A stretch of 64,000 bases of DNA. It comes from Ecdyonurus torrentis. Lineage: Eukaryota; Arthropoda; Insecta; Ephemeroptera; Heptageniidae. The DNA lies in NCBI GenBank assembly GCA_949318235.1, contig OX439137.1, forward strand, positions 4,129,789-4,193,788, given 5' to 3'. A program made the translations under genes and the position numbers. Shown here piece after piece: positions 12,491-22,611 of this stretch. Position 1 is the stretch's first letter, and each line of letters starts with the position of its first letter. Under the pieces are notes generated by a model. That model made no database searches. It worked only from the letters and a program-made list of their open reading frames with translations, and was not told where the DNA came from.

Positions 12491-12973
12491 TTTATTTTAG
12501 TTCGTGCTTATTTTGAGCCTTAAAATTTATATTCTCCACGTTTTTAAAAGCTTCCTTCTTTTCTTAAATAGAATTTCAATATACGCTTCGAGTTCATTTA
12601 TATTCACATTCAGAAAGAAATCTTTTGATAAAAAAGTATTAAACACACCTTATGTGCAGATTTTAACCGTTTACCATACGATGAACAACAGGTATTGTTA
12701 TAACACGTGTGTTACACAAGAACACGTGTCAAATATACGTGTCATACAATACCATCACTGCGCCTAGATATTTAAATTTGGCGGTAACACAAAGAAATTT
12801 TAAATATCTTCTTCTGGGAGATCGTTTTTTTTAATCCAAAACACGCGACAGGAAATTTATGCGTTTTATTATTATTTTTAAAACATGCAAAATTATAATT
12901 TGGTTAGCATTGCACCACAAATTCTAATATGCCTTATGAGAAATAAAATATAATCATAACAACTAGTACACTT

Positions 12974-13251
12974 TATAGGGTCTATGCATTAAAGTCGACG
13001 CCGTGTTGGGTCACTTAAAACAATGGGCTGCATAGCAAATAACTTATTTTGGAAGTTTAAAAATAATAAGCAATATTTTTTATGTTTAATTAGTATTTCA
13101 AGTATATAATGTGAGAAAAATAATAACAATAAAAAATTAAATGATTTCCCTAAGAAAATAAAGCTAAATTTGTACTATGCTGAACAATGTTATTAATACT
13201 CCAGTATGGCGTACAAGCGCAATAAATATGATGTCATGCGCATACACCCTA
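12974..13251 (+). mobile_element. MITE family B, copy 2
   Basis: It starts TATAGGGTCTATGCATTAAA, holds AGTCGACGCCGTGTTGGGTC, and ends GCGCATACACCCTA. The CRE position has mutated to TGATGTCA. It faces fragment B3 across a 16-bp spacer. Confidence 0.75.
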
Positions 13252-13267
13252 CATAAATATTATGTGT

Positions 13268-13340
13268 TATAGGGTGTATGCGCATGACGTCATAATAAAT
13301 TAGCTTCAAAGCCATACTGGAGCATAACAAGTGGTTTAGG
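13268..13340 (-). mobile_element. MITE family B, end fragment (copy 3)
   Basis: TATAGGGTGTATGCGCATGA, with TGACGTCA at 13285-13292, then CATACTGGAGCATAACAAGTGG. Only the terminal 70 bp remain, head to head with copy 2. Confidence 0.65.
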
Positions 13341-13539
13341 ATCAATTTTAATGTAAAAAAAAAAGAAGTTAGAAAAATGAAAGAATTCGACATATTGGCA
13401 AATAGCATAATAAAAATTGAAAAATTGTAAACTAATAGTTCTCAATGACATGACAGCAAATCGATTTGAACAAATGGTTGAATAATCACAGTAATTTGAA
13501 AGGTAAGTGGGAGTGAAGGTACTGTCTGTGGTCACCTTG

Positions 13540-13579
<40 letters not shown>

Positions 13580-13997
13580 TCAATGATATAATAATGATAA
13601 TAATCAACTGGGGGAGCGTGGCTGGTTAGCACTTGACGATTGAACCATGTTGAGACTTGTTCACCATTCTCCATGTGACTTTGTATGTATATGTGTACCA
13701 CCTGTTGTGTGTAGTAAGCAGACTCAATCTGCATTTACCTCTCTCTCTCTCTCCAACGCTCTACGTAACTCTGTGTGCTGTCCACTATTCTATCTGTCTG
13801 TTCATCCTTTTTTTCTGCGCTATTAATTGTCTCAAATTTCTTTTGCGAAAAAACGAGAGAGGAGGAGAAGAAACCTCATTCTAAAGTGCCAAATTAGTAC
13901 ACTATATCAGTATTTTATTTGTGAACTTCATTCTATCACCGGACAATTCAATTCGTAAATGTTTATTGCAGTGTGAAGAAAAGTCAATCATAGAGTG

Positions 13998-14000
<3 letters not shown>

Positions 14001-14085
<85 letters not shown>
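14001..14085. repeat. (AG)n microsatellite
   Basis: About 42 AG units, pure. Confidence 0.97.
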
Positions 14086-14088
<3 letters not shown>

Positions 14089-14554
14089 TGCATTATTTAT
14101 TTATTAATCCATACTTACAGCATAACCAATTACATGTGAAATACATTAATTCAAATTACAATGTTACAATACAGTACAAAAAAAAAAGATATAAATTTGG
14201 TTACTTCATAATTTTAATAACATATATAATGCAAAATAAATCTTCACCTAATAAATATTGAGTTACCATATCATGAAACAGTTAAGAAATAATAAAAATA
14301 AAAATGCAAAAAAGGATAATATTTAAATATTTATTGCCTATACTCTAACAAAAAAACAAATAACCATTTAAAAAACATTTAAAAAGCATAAAGGTTAGCG
14401 ATGCAATGTTTTTGTTATACATATCAGATAGATAGTTAAAAAAAAAAGGGCGGAAGTTGTACATAAAAGTGATGTTAGTTAGGGATGTTTATCACTGAAC
14501 TTGCTCATAAGTCACGTTAAATTTTACCTGCTGCTTACAATAACATTTGTTCAA

Positions 14555-14574
14555 CCCCCCCCCCCCCCCCCCCC
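14555..14574. repeat. C20 homopolymer
   Basis: Twenty consecutive C, giving G20 on the minus strand. It is compatible with G-quadruplex formation and is a likely sequencing trouble spot. GCAGTGCAGTGCAGTG follows. Confidence 0.95.
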
Positions 14575-14717
14575 AGCGCAGTGCAGTGCAGTGTGGGAAC
14601 TTTAATATTTGTAGACATCATATTTGCGACGTAAACAAATTAGTTCGCAATCAGATAATGTTGAGTCACATGTTTATAATAATGTATGCATGAAGTAATC
14701 TTATAACCATAACATTA

Positions 14718-15001
14718 TATAGGGTGCTTGCATGCATATAAAAGTCAACGCCATATGTGAGCACAAAATAACATGGGCTGGTATGGGAAAATGACACATT
14801 TTCTAATAGTAATATTTTTGAGAGCATTGAGAGCACAGGTTGAATTAGGTTTTCAAGTGTGCAGGAAAAATAATAATACCCAAAAAATTAACTTATTTTC
14901 CCCAAAAAATAAACAAAATTCATGTTATGTTCTATATTCTGAAATGTTATTCATTGCTCCAGTATGGCATCAAAGTGCATTCATTATGACGTCATGCGCA
15001 C
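14718..15001 (+). mobile_element. MITE family B, copy 4 (right end lost)
   Basis: It starts TATAGGGTGCTTGCATGCAT and runs to ATGACGTCATGCGCA, stopping before the expected TACACCCTATA terminus. TGACGTCA is at 14987-14994. Confidence 0.75.
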
Positions 15002-15120
15002 GGAAAAGAGTAACTAAAGTGATAGAGATACTATGAAGAATTTTTTGGACAAAATTTTTTAGTTTTTTTAAGATATAACTATGCTAACTGTTTACCGCTG
15101 AAGAAATGATGTTTATATAT

Positions 15121-15316
15121 CGAGGGCTGCGCGGCCTTTCGGAACATCTACATCCTTCGCGCGCAAGATATAGAAATATGTGTATTCTCCGCGCTCCGGA
15201 CTAAAGAAACATCTACGCTCTCCGCGGGCTTTAACTTTGAAACATTTGCAGTCTTCGCGGCTGCACTAAATAAAACATCTACAAACTTCGCGCATAGCAA
15301 TAATAAAATATCTACA
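15121..15316 (+). repeat. Left terminal inverted repeat of the E element, six 33-bp iterons
   Basis: It is made of about six degenerate 33-bp units, each with a core like AACATCTAC followed by a CTTCGCG or CTCCGCG box. The 33-bp period is a multiple of three, so it gives an 11-residue periodic open frame on the minus strand that should not be taken for a protein. Transposase binding is a plausible role. Confidence 0.85.
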
Positions 15317-15930
15317 TTATTTGCGTACCTAAATAGGTTTAACGTAAAAATAAGACGTACATACAATTTATTACTTACTTTAATTTTTAATCTATCAGTA
15401 TAGATAAAATTAATATTTAAAACTATATTATGGATAAATTCAAGATTTTTTTTTTAATTTAAGCTTACCTGTTCTAGTGTAATAATCCAAATATTTAAAA
15501 ACTGGTTAATTAATACAAGTAATTGAGTAATTGTATATTTAGTCTCATGAACTATTGTATTATAAAATAATTTTTTAAATATAAACTTTTTTTTTTTAAT
15601 TTCTTTAAAATTATATCATGTTATCACAAGATGACTTGTCTCGCCACTCATGGTTTATAACAAACTGAACTTTTTCATGCCAACGTCTAATTATCAAGGT
15701 AATCTATTTTATTTGAACTTTATACTTGAATACAAAATAGTAAAATATTTTTCTATTGCCGTGTTTCAAAGTTCAATTTTATACGAATACGTTCATTAAA
15801 CTGCGTGACAATTAAACTTCAGTTTCAGTTTAGACAGTGAAATAAGTGGTCGTGCAGATAATCTTTATGTAGTTACTTAATATTTATAGTATAGTTGTGA
15901 TTGATTAAAAAAAAGCATACCCGTGATACA

Positions 15931-16262
15931 CAAAAAGTCTGATAAATGATTTATAAAGCATTGATAAATTTTGACTGATAAAGATATTATAAAATATGTA
16001 TAAAGGTCTGATAAAAGTCTTATATGCGACACTTTTCAAACTTTTATCAGTCAAATTACCATGTATAAGCATAGGACAAATTTTTTCGTTTCTCCTATGC
16101 TTATACATGTAAAATTTTACATTGAAATTTGACTTGTAAGCTGATAAAACACTGAATAAAATCTGATAAATGTCTGATAAAAAGCTGATAAATGTCTGAT
16201 AAAAAGCTGATAAATGTCTGATAAAAAGCTGATAAATGTCTGATAAAAAGCTGATAAATAAT
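15931..16262. repeat. TGATAA-rich tract, left half of the E element
   Basis: Fifteen TGATAA or TTATCA hexamers. From 16141 they become a regular tandem array of a 22-bp unit (CTGATAAATG then TCTGATAAAAAG). A C-rich tract follows at 16270-16340. TGATAA is the GATA-factor consensus; the role here is unknown. Confidence 0.85.
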
Positions 16263-16472
16263 TATGCATTTTTCTCTTCCCTTCCCTCCCCCTTCCCCCT
16301 CCCTCCCTCCTGTACCCTTCATCCCACATTCCACCCAGCACTACCCACTTCAATGTTTGTCATAACATTGTTGCCAATTTTGCCTTGTATTACAAAATAT
16401 TCTTATTAATTGATATTCTTCAATTAATAAGAGAAAAAAACTTTATTTTTCAAAGGATGCATCGGATTATAG

Positions 16473-18137
16473 TGTAACACGCCGCGACAAGCCCTGACTT
16501 TATTTATCAGCTTTCTTATACTGGCCTGTATGAATTTTAACCTATGAATGATATAATAATCAAAGCTGGACCTATTCACGACGAGTACACCTAGCCTGAG
16601 CCTTACCTGGCTGCTATATAGCTAAATTCCTATATAACTTATGGTGCGGGGAGACGTCTAATGTCCACCCGGTCTGACTCAAGCTATATAATATAAACCT
16701 CTGGGTTCAATGTTAGTCTAGGGAAGTTTTTAATGATGAAATAAAATAATAATTTATTATTTTATTGCCGGAAAAAAAAGTTTATTATTTTTTATATTAA
16801 ATATTTAAACAATTACAATTTGTTTAAGCGCTTCAATCGCTAATTATTCTCTCTCCTTTGAATTAAAACAAAGCAAAATTGTAAATGGCAATTATAAAAT
16901 GAACTAAAGTTATGATAAGCGCGATCAATTTCGCAAACTCTAATTGGATGACAAAATTACTTGTTATTTTAATCTGAATATTGAATTTGCTATATATAAA
17001 AACGGAAATAGCACGGCTAAATGGCAAATAACCCACGTGAGATTAGCAAGTCTCTGATTATTTTTCCCTAAATCTCGCTAACTTTCATAGATTTCTCTGC
17101 GTCCGTTTACGAGATGTTCTATGCTGCGTACTTTCGTGAGACGCAATGTCTTCTCGTCCGTCTGCAGCGTGACCCCCAATAACTGATGATTTTACTCCCT
17201 AAATCTCGCTAACTTTCATAGATTGCTCTGCGTCCGTTTACGAGATGTTCTATGCTGCGTACTTTCGTGAGACGCGATGTCTTCTCGTCCGTCTGCAGCG
17301 TGACCCCCAATAACTGATGATTTTACTCCCTAAATCTCGCTAACTTTCATAGATTGCTCAAGACTCTAAGTCCCAAAAAGGCACTCAACCCAAGTTATTC
17401 GTATGTCACAACTCAAGAGAGAAGCTTCATGTTCGAATAACCTGGACTGACTGCAACTTCTCCGTCGTTGTTGATCCTTTTTGTTACATTGCCTCGGGGT
17501 TGTGCGCAAGCGCTGCATTTGTTGCTTGCGGCGACGTCTGACGGGATATTATGTAAACCCTTTCGTCCCAAAAACTATATAAAAAAAATACTTATTTTTA
17601 TGATTGAAAAAACTCCCACCCGTTTATATGATTATTGAATAAATTGTTATTATCCCGCAAAATTGATCCGCGCTTTTATGTTATATTATTTATATTTTAC
17701 TTAAATGATAATTATTCATAAGTTGCGTGCAAAAGAAGTTTGCGCGTAAGATTCATGTATTGTCGAAGCAATTATTTTCATCTAATTTTAACACATCTTT
17801 ATTGAATAAGAATACTATATAATTGCTTTGACAATAGCATGAGTCGATAAAATAGACTTTAAACTATTAAAATATAATATTTTCCTACCTTCTGCCTTTG
17901 CCTACGCACTTTATTTTTATAATTTTCTTCATTCAATCTTACAAATTATACAATAAACAATTTTTCTCTTGTTCTATATTTTTGAAGGCTAAATGCGCGC
18001 TACGATAGTCTTATATTTTTGTCTGTGATAAGCGGGCGCGCTAGACTTTAAAATCAAGGAGGGCGTGGCGCCGGCAGTCGGCTTACATACTACATATTAT
18101 ATGCTAAAATAGTTAAGGTTCGGGTCACTATGTTACA
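16473..18137 (-). repeat. 3' LTR (1665 bp)
   Basis: Same length and ends as the other LTR. Internal 131-bp units start at 17066, 17197 and 17328 (partial). The first LTR bases on the coding strand supply the TAA stop of the protease frame. Confidence 0.95.
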
Positions 18138-19071
18138 TTACCCTCCCCTTAAAACAAGTGAACATTAAGGCTTCTTTGGAGACTTGAATTTCACTTTGCT
18201 GGCAATCTCTGGTCCGTGTTCTTGCGTTGGTCATCGTCTTCTCTTCCCCTCCAATTACTGTGTTCTTGTAGGGGCAGTTTTGTTTCGCTCTCGGTTTCTC
18301 GGCGTCCCAACTGCTTCTCTTCTTGCCTTTTGGCGTAGACGTTTGTTGTTCGTTGTTTTGCGTCTCTGCTCTTTGTGATCCTTGCATTACCTTTTGCATA
18401 AGCAGGTAATGTATTAATTGGGAAACCGTTCGGAGTTGTGGCTTAATTAGTTTAGCCTTTCCTGGATCATATGGTTTATCGGCCGGAACTCTTTGCTTCT
18501 TTCGTCGTGGGGTAGAGATGTCCCCTTTTTCTTTGACCTTGGCGTCGTAGTTCTCGTGCCAAGGCTTTTGAGTGCCGATAAACTCTGGTGCATCAAACAG
18601 AAGTGTCTTGGCTTCGACGTCATTTATGAAGTTTGTGACGTCAAGATTTGTGAGCACCTGGAACAGCTGATTTTCGTTGCTGCTACTCCACGAAAATGGG
18701 CAGTTTATAGCACCTGTGATGGTAGAGTTATACTCGAGCAATTTGATAGTTTTGTTCGCCTCATGTATATTGATTCCTTTATTTTCCAGTAAGGTAACGA
18801 GTTCCGCAGATATAATGCTTTCTGGCGATCCGCTGTCCAATAAGGCGTCATATGTCTCATCAGCAATTTTTATTTTCAAGCAAGATTCATATGGTGGCAT
18901 CTCTTCATCAGCATTGTCAGTGAACTGGCGGCTAAATTGTGACCACTGGGTTATCCCCACGTCATGCATTGTTGCCGTCCTGCCATCATATTCTTTAGAT
19001 TTGATATCTTCGTCGTTAAGTTTTAGTTTCGAATCCCCCTCTTCTAGTTGCGAGAGGGATTCGCAATCACG
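18133..19071 (-). CDS. pro: Retropepsin-like protease frame, read by -1 frameshift from gag
   Basis: The -1 frame is open from the slip site (19071) to TAA at 18135-18133, 312 codons past the slip. The stop sits inside the first bases of the 3' LTR. An internal ATG at 18969 exists, but the frameshift signal upstream makes fusion to Gag the likelier expression route, giving about 789 residues. Counting from that ATG, the aspartic protease signature ALLDSGSPES lies at residues 42-51, with catalytic D45. It is followed by IISAELV, as in retropepsins. The usual ILG near the domain end is not evident (FINDVEAKTLL occurs there). A basic tail with PRRKKQR follows and no reverse transcriptase begins. 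It would cleave Gag polyprotein if active. Confidence 0.8.
   Translation of the reverse strand, partial: RDCESLSQLEEGDSKLKLNDEDIKSKEYDGRTATMHDVGITQWSQFSRQFTDNADEEMPPYESCLKIKIADETYDALLDSGSPESIISAELVTLLENKGINIHEANKTIKLLEYNSTITGAINCPFSWSSSNENQLFQVLTNLDVTNFINDVEAKTLLFDAPEFIGTQKPWHENYDAKVKEKGDISTPRRKKQRVPADKPYDPGKAKLIKPQLRTVSQLIHYLLMQKVMQGSQRAETQNNEQQTSTPKGKKRSSWDAEKPRAKQNCPYKNTVIGGEEKTMTNARTRTRDCQQSEIQVSKEALMFTCFKGRVM
18138..18150 (-). promoter_or_regulatory. Polypurine tract
   Basis: The coding strand reads AAGGGGAGGGTAA directly before the 3' LTR, the expected place for plus-strand priming. The final TAA makes it slightly unusual. Confidence 0.75.
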
Positions 19072-19077
19072 TTTTTT
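19030..19077 (-). promoter_or_regulatory. -1 ribosomal frameshift signal (slippery heptamer plus hairpin)
   Basis: In gag phase the sequence reads TCA AAA AAC, giving the heptamer A AAA AAC at 19077-19071, a classic slippery site of the X XXY YYZ type. A 7-nt spacer follows. A hairpin at 19063-19030 then pairs CGAATCC with GGATTCG, extended by CTCT with AGAG across a two-G bulge. The gag TAG stop lies in the loop. Heptamer type, spacing and structure all fit known -1 signals. Confidence 0.88.
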
Positions 19078-20501
19078 GAAACGTCTAATTGCTTAAGAGT
19101 CTCTGACCTTTTCGCGGAAATGTCCCTTGCTCTTTTAGTTTGCGATGGTTCATTTTGTGCGTTGTGTGAGTTGTCATATCTCAGGCGCTTCTCGCTGTCA
19201 TATGATTGGCTTTGTCTGTGCTGCAACTCGGTGCTTGGTTCATAACCGTTGATTGGCTCTCTGTACTCATGACCAAGTGAACACATTTTGCCATTGTTAT
19301 ACCTCTCACTGTTGTAATCTAGAGGTTGCTTTTTAAAATTATGCTCGTATTGTTCTCTCGGCATAATGATGGTTACTTTTTTGTTAGATACTAATGTGCC
19401 TTGGTCTTGACCTTCCTTTGTTTCTTTATTACCTATTGAGGTAAAATAGGAAGAACTATGACCTGTCTCCCTGCATCCCTCTTCTGCTTGCAAACGAACT
19501 CTTGGTTTCGCTTGGGCAGATGGATTGAATGCTAGTGCTGGTTCTACACTTTGCTCTACCGATGTTTGCTGTAGAGGTCTTTTCATTCGTCTTATTCTGT
19601 CATCAATTTTGACAGCGTGTTCCGCAAAGTCGCGTAGCGTGGAATAATAGTCACGTAGGTACGGCTGATATTCAGGTAACGCCTTGTCTTTTATATCATC
19701 TACACGCACGTGATCTAACGCTTGCGGGTTTGCTATGTTAAAATATTCGTCAATGACCATAATGTACTGACAGAGGGTTTCGTCTTGTTCTTGTCTAAGT
19801 TGGCGCACTTCTTCCCAGAGCAACTCTTCTTCCCTACTCCTTAAGGTAGGGTCGGTGCGGTCAGTTTTATTGGCTATTGCTGTCGTACCGAATCGCTCAG
19901 ATGTATCTTGTCGCCCTGTTGCTTGTTGTCCCAGTGTCTCAGGTGGCTCTTGATACTCTGTGCTGTCTGTCTCTGGGGTCTTTGTATTGACTTCATGGTT
20001 GGTCCTCATCTGCTCTTGTGAACGATGAATTGTGTTGTATTCTGCTTCTTTAGTGTCAGGTGTAAGGGTATATACCAGTTTGGTCAATAGCACGGTAAGT
20101 TCTATCAACACCGCATTTATTGTTTCAAAACAATAGTTGTGTGGTTCAGTTGCCTCTCTGGTTGGTCTGCCCCTGTGATCTTGATACCGCTGAGCGGGTG
20201 TTGGTGTTTCGGCCAGTGGTGTTCTAACTTGATCGCTACGGTGGTGTGTAGCACCTGTCATGACCCTATCAGCGCTATGGTTCAGTTTTGCACGATTGTC
20301 GGCGTATGCAGTTGTGCGCTCGCTCCATTGGGTCAATCTGTTTGACTCTGCTGGTGTGTGAGCCGGGTAATGAGCTAGAGCCCATTGGCCAATGTCATAA
20401 TTGAATCGGTCTCTTTCAATGCTGGGGCTTCTTTGACGTACCCCCCGTCGTTGAGGGAACATAAACACATCCTCCGGGGGTAATTTGCCAATATAAGCCA
20501 T
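19044..20501 (-). CDS. gag: Gag of the LTR retrotransposon (485 aa)
   Basis: The open frame starts at ATG 20501-20499 and ends at TAG 19046-19044. The N-terminal half (to about residue 220) is polar and low in recognisable domains, with one hydrophobic stretch near 128-146. Residues 222-310 look like a retrotransposon Gag capsid core, with LWEEVRQLRQEQDETLCQYI followed by IDEYF and LPEYQPYLR. The C-terminal third is basic and Gln/Ser/Asn-rich. A nucleocapsid knuckle seems decayed: only C343 and H348 of the C-x2-C-x4-H-x4-C pattern remain. Translation probably continues into the protease frame at codons 476-477 by -1 slippage. Assembly into virus-like particles is inferred from the family. Assignment rests on general resemblance, not on a database search. 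Confidence 0.8.
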   Translation of the reverse strand: MAYIGKLPPEDVFMFPQRRGVRQRSPSIERDRFNYDIGQWALAHYPAHTPAESNRLTQWSERTTAYADNRAKLNHSADRVMTGATHHRSDQVRTPLAETPTPAQRYQDHRGRPTREATEPHNYCFETINAVLIELTVLLTKLVYTLTPDTKEAEYNTIHRSQEQMRTNHEVNTKTPETDSTEYQEPPETLGQQATGRQDTSERFGTTAIANKTDRTDPTLRSREEELLWEEVRQLRQEQDETLCQYIMVIDEYFNIANPQALDHVRVDDIKDKALPEYQPYLRDYYSTLRDFAEHAVKIDDRIRRMKRPLQQTSVEQSVEPALAFNPSAQAKPRVRLQAEEGCRETGHSSSYFTSIGNKETKEGQDQGTLVSNKKVTIIMPREQYEHNFKKQPLDYNSERYNNGKMCSLGHEYREPINGYEPSTELQHRQSQSYDSEKRLRYDNSHNAQNEPSQTKRARDISAKRSETLKQLDVSKNVIANPSRN

Positions 20502-20926
20502 TTTTTACGCACTTTTAAAAGTTGCGATATTTCGCGAAAAATGTTCGCGAAACAATTCGCGCATATTTATAAATGTCATTTCGGTAATTCTGTCTGTCCA
20601 ATATATGTAAATATCAGCAAAAGTTGCTATTATATATTTTTTACGAAATTACGTATGTGCAAATAAAACGTAAAGCACCTATATGAAAATCGCGATATTT
20701 TGTTAATTGCAATTAATTAAATGTAACACGGTTTTAATTCGACGATATAACTATAATATGCAAGAATAGTTATTATCTGCACTATTACCTCATGTGCTGG
20801 CACATACAATTATTATCTACTCGAGAGAGAGAAGGAGGAAAAAATTAAAATTGAATTTTAACGCGTATTAAAACAGCTAAAATTATGCGCTTTTCGCAAA
20901 TCGCAATGTGATTGAAAGCTGATTTA

Positions 20927-20944
20927 ATCCCGGACAGGCCCCCA
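20927..20944 (-). promoter_or_regulatory. Primer binding site, tRNA-Pro-like
   Basis: Two bases inside the 5' LTR the coding strand reads TGGGGGCCTGTCCGGGAT. It begins with TGG, as expected for pairing to a tRNA CCA end. It matches 16 of 18 positions of the proline-tRNA primer site known from gammaretroviruses, with two adjacent swapped bases. Confidence 0.8.
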
Positions 20945-20946
20945 CT

Positions 20947-22611
20947 TGTAACACGCCGCGACAAGCCCTGACTTTATTTATCAGCTTTCTTATACTGGCC
21001 TGTATGAATTTTAACCTATGAATGATATAATAATCAAAGCTGGACCTATTCACGACGAGTACACCTAGCCTGAGCCTTACCTGGCTGCTATATAGCTAAA
21101 TTCCTATATAACTTATGGTGCGGGGAGACGTCTAATGTCCACCCGGTCTGACTCAAGCTATATAATATAAACCTCTGGGTTCAATGTTAGTCTAGGGAAG
21201 TTTTTAATGATGAAATAAAATAATAATTTATTATTTTATTGCCGGAAAAAAAAGTTTATTATTTTTTATATTAAATATTTAAACAATTACAATTTGTTTA
21301 AGCGCTTCAATCGCTAATTATTCTCTCTCCTTTGAATTAAAACAAAGCAAAATTGTAAATGGCAATTATAAAATGAACTAAAGTTATGATAAGCGCGATC
21401 AATTTCGCAAACTCTAATTGGATGACAAAATTACTTGTTATTTTAATCTGAATATTGAATTTGCTATATATAAAAACGGAAATAGCACGGCTAAATGGCA
21501 AATAACCCACGTGAGATTAGCAAGTCTCTGATTATTTTTCCCTAAATCTCGCTAACTTTCATAGATTTCTCTGCGTCCGTTTACGAGATGTTCTATGCTG
21601 CGTACTTTCGTGAGACGCAATGTCTTCTCGTCCGTCTGCAGCGTGACCCCCAATAACTGATGATTTTACTCCCTAAATCTCGCTAACTTTCATAGATTGC
21701 TCTGCGTCCGTTTACGAGATGTTCTATGCTGCGTACTTTCGTGAGACGCGATGTCTTCTCGTCCGTCTGCAGCGTGACCCCCAATAACTGATGATTTTAC
21801 TCCCTAAATCTCGCTAACTTTCATAGATTGCTCAAGACTCTAAGTCCCAAAAAGGCACTCAACCCAAGTTATTCGTATGTCACAACTCAAGAGAGAAGCT
21901 TCATGTTCGAATAACCTGGACTGACTGCAACTTCTCCGTCGTTGTTGATCCTTTTTGTTACATTGCCTCGGGGTTGTGCGCAAGCGCTGCATTTGTTGCT
22001 TGCGGCGACGTCTGACGGGATATTATGTAAACCCTTTCGTCCCAAAAACTATATAAAAAAAATACTTATTTTTATGATTGAAAAAACTCCCACCCGTTTA
22101 TATGATTATTGAATAAATTGTTATTATCCCGCAAAATTGATCCGCGCTTTTATGTTATATTATTTATATTTTACTTAAATGATAATTATTCATAAGTTGC
22201 GTGCAAAAGAAGTTTGCGCGTAAGATTCATGTATTGTCGAAGCAATTATTTTCATCTAATTTTAACACATCTTTATTGAATAAGAATACTATATAATTGC
22301 TTTGACAATAGCATGAGTCGATAAAATAGACTTTAAACTATTAAAATATAATATTTTCCTACCTTCTGCCTTTGCCTACGCACTTTATTTGCATAATTTT
22401 CTTCATTCAATCTTACAAATTATACAATAAACAATTTTTCTCTTGTTCTATATTTTTGAAGGCTAAATGCGCGCTACGATAGTCTTATATTTTTGTCTGT
22501 GATAAGCGGGCGCGCTAGACTTTAAAATCAAGGAGGGCGTGGCGCCGGCAGTCGGCTTACATACTACATATTATATGCTAAAATAGTTAAGGTTCGGGTC
22601 ACTATGTTACA
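20947..22611 (-). repeat. 5' LTR (1665 bp)
   Basis: Ends are TGTAACA and TGTTACA, a 7-bp inverted pair. It carries a 131-bp internal tandem repeat starting at 21540, 21671 and (partial) 21802. The LTR is unusually long relative to the 2.8-kb interior. The AT-rich stretch 21180-21300 may hold promoter or polyadenylation signals, which I cannot place exactly. Confidence 0.95.

Larger units (their letters stand above)
16473..22611 (-). mobile_element. Young non-autonomous LTR retrotransposon encoding only Gag and protease
   Basis: Two direct 1665-bp LTRs bound a 2809-bp interior. The 4-bp duplication ATAG (16469-16472 and 22612-22615) flanks it. Transcription reads right to left. In order come the 5' LTR, a tRNA-Pro-like primer site, a 425-bp leader, gag, a frameshift site, a protease frame, a polypurine tract and the 3' LTR. 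There is no space for reverse transcriptase, RNase H or integrase, so mobility must depend on another element. The two LTRs differ only at 17917-17918 versus 22391-22392 by my reading, implying a recent insertion. Gypsy-like affinity is suggested by the Gag and protease style but is not proven. Confidence 0.93.

Noticed and set aside
15148..15366. 72-codon frame with 11-residue periodicity
   Set aside because: The periodicity follows from the 33-bp terminal-repeat iterons; the same array occurs in inverted form at 23634-23829.
16141..16262. CRISPR-like regular repeat
   Set aside because: Units are contiguous 22-bp tandem repeats without spacers, in a eukaryotic transposon.
16117..16353. Minus-strand frames with repeated FIRHLSAFYQTFIS
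   Set aside because: They arise from the 22-bp TGATAA tandem repeat; no start context or domain.
18184..19245. Plus-strand frames of 64-139 codons
   Set aside because: They are antisense shadows of the gag and protease frames.
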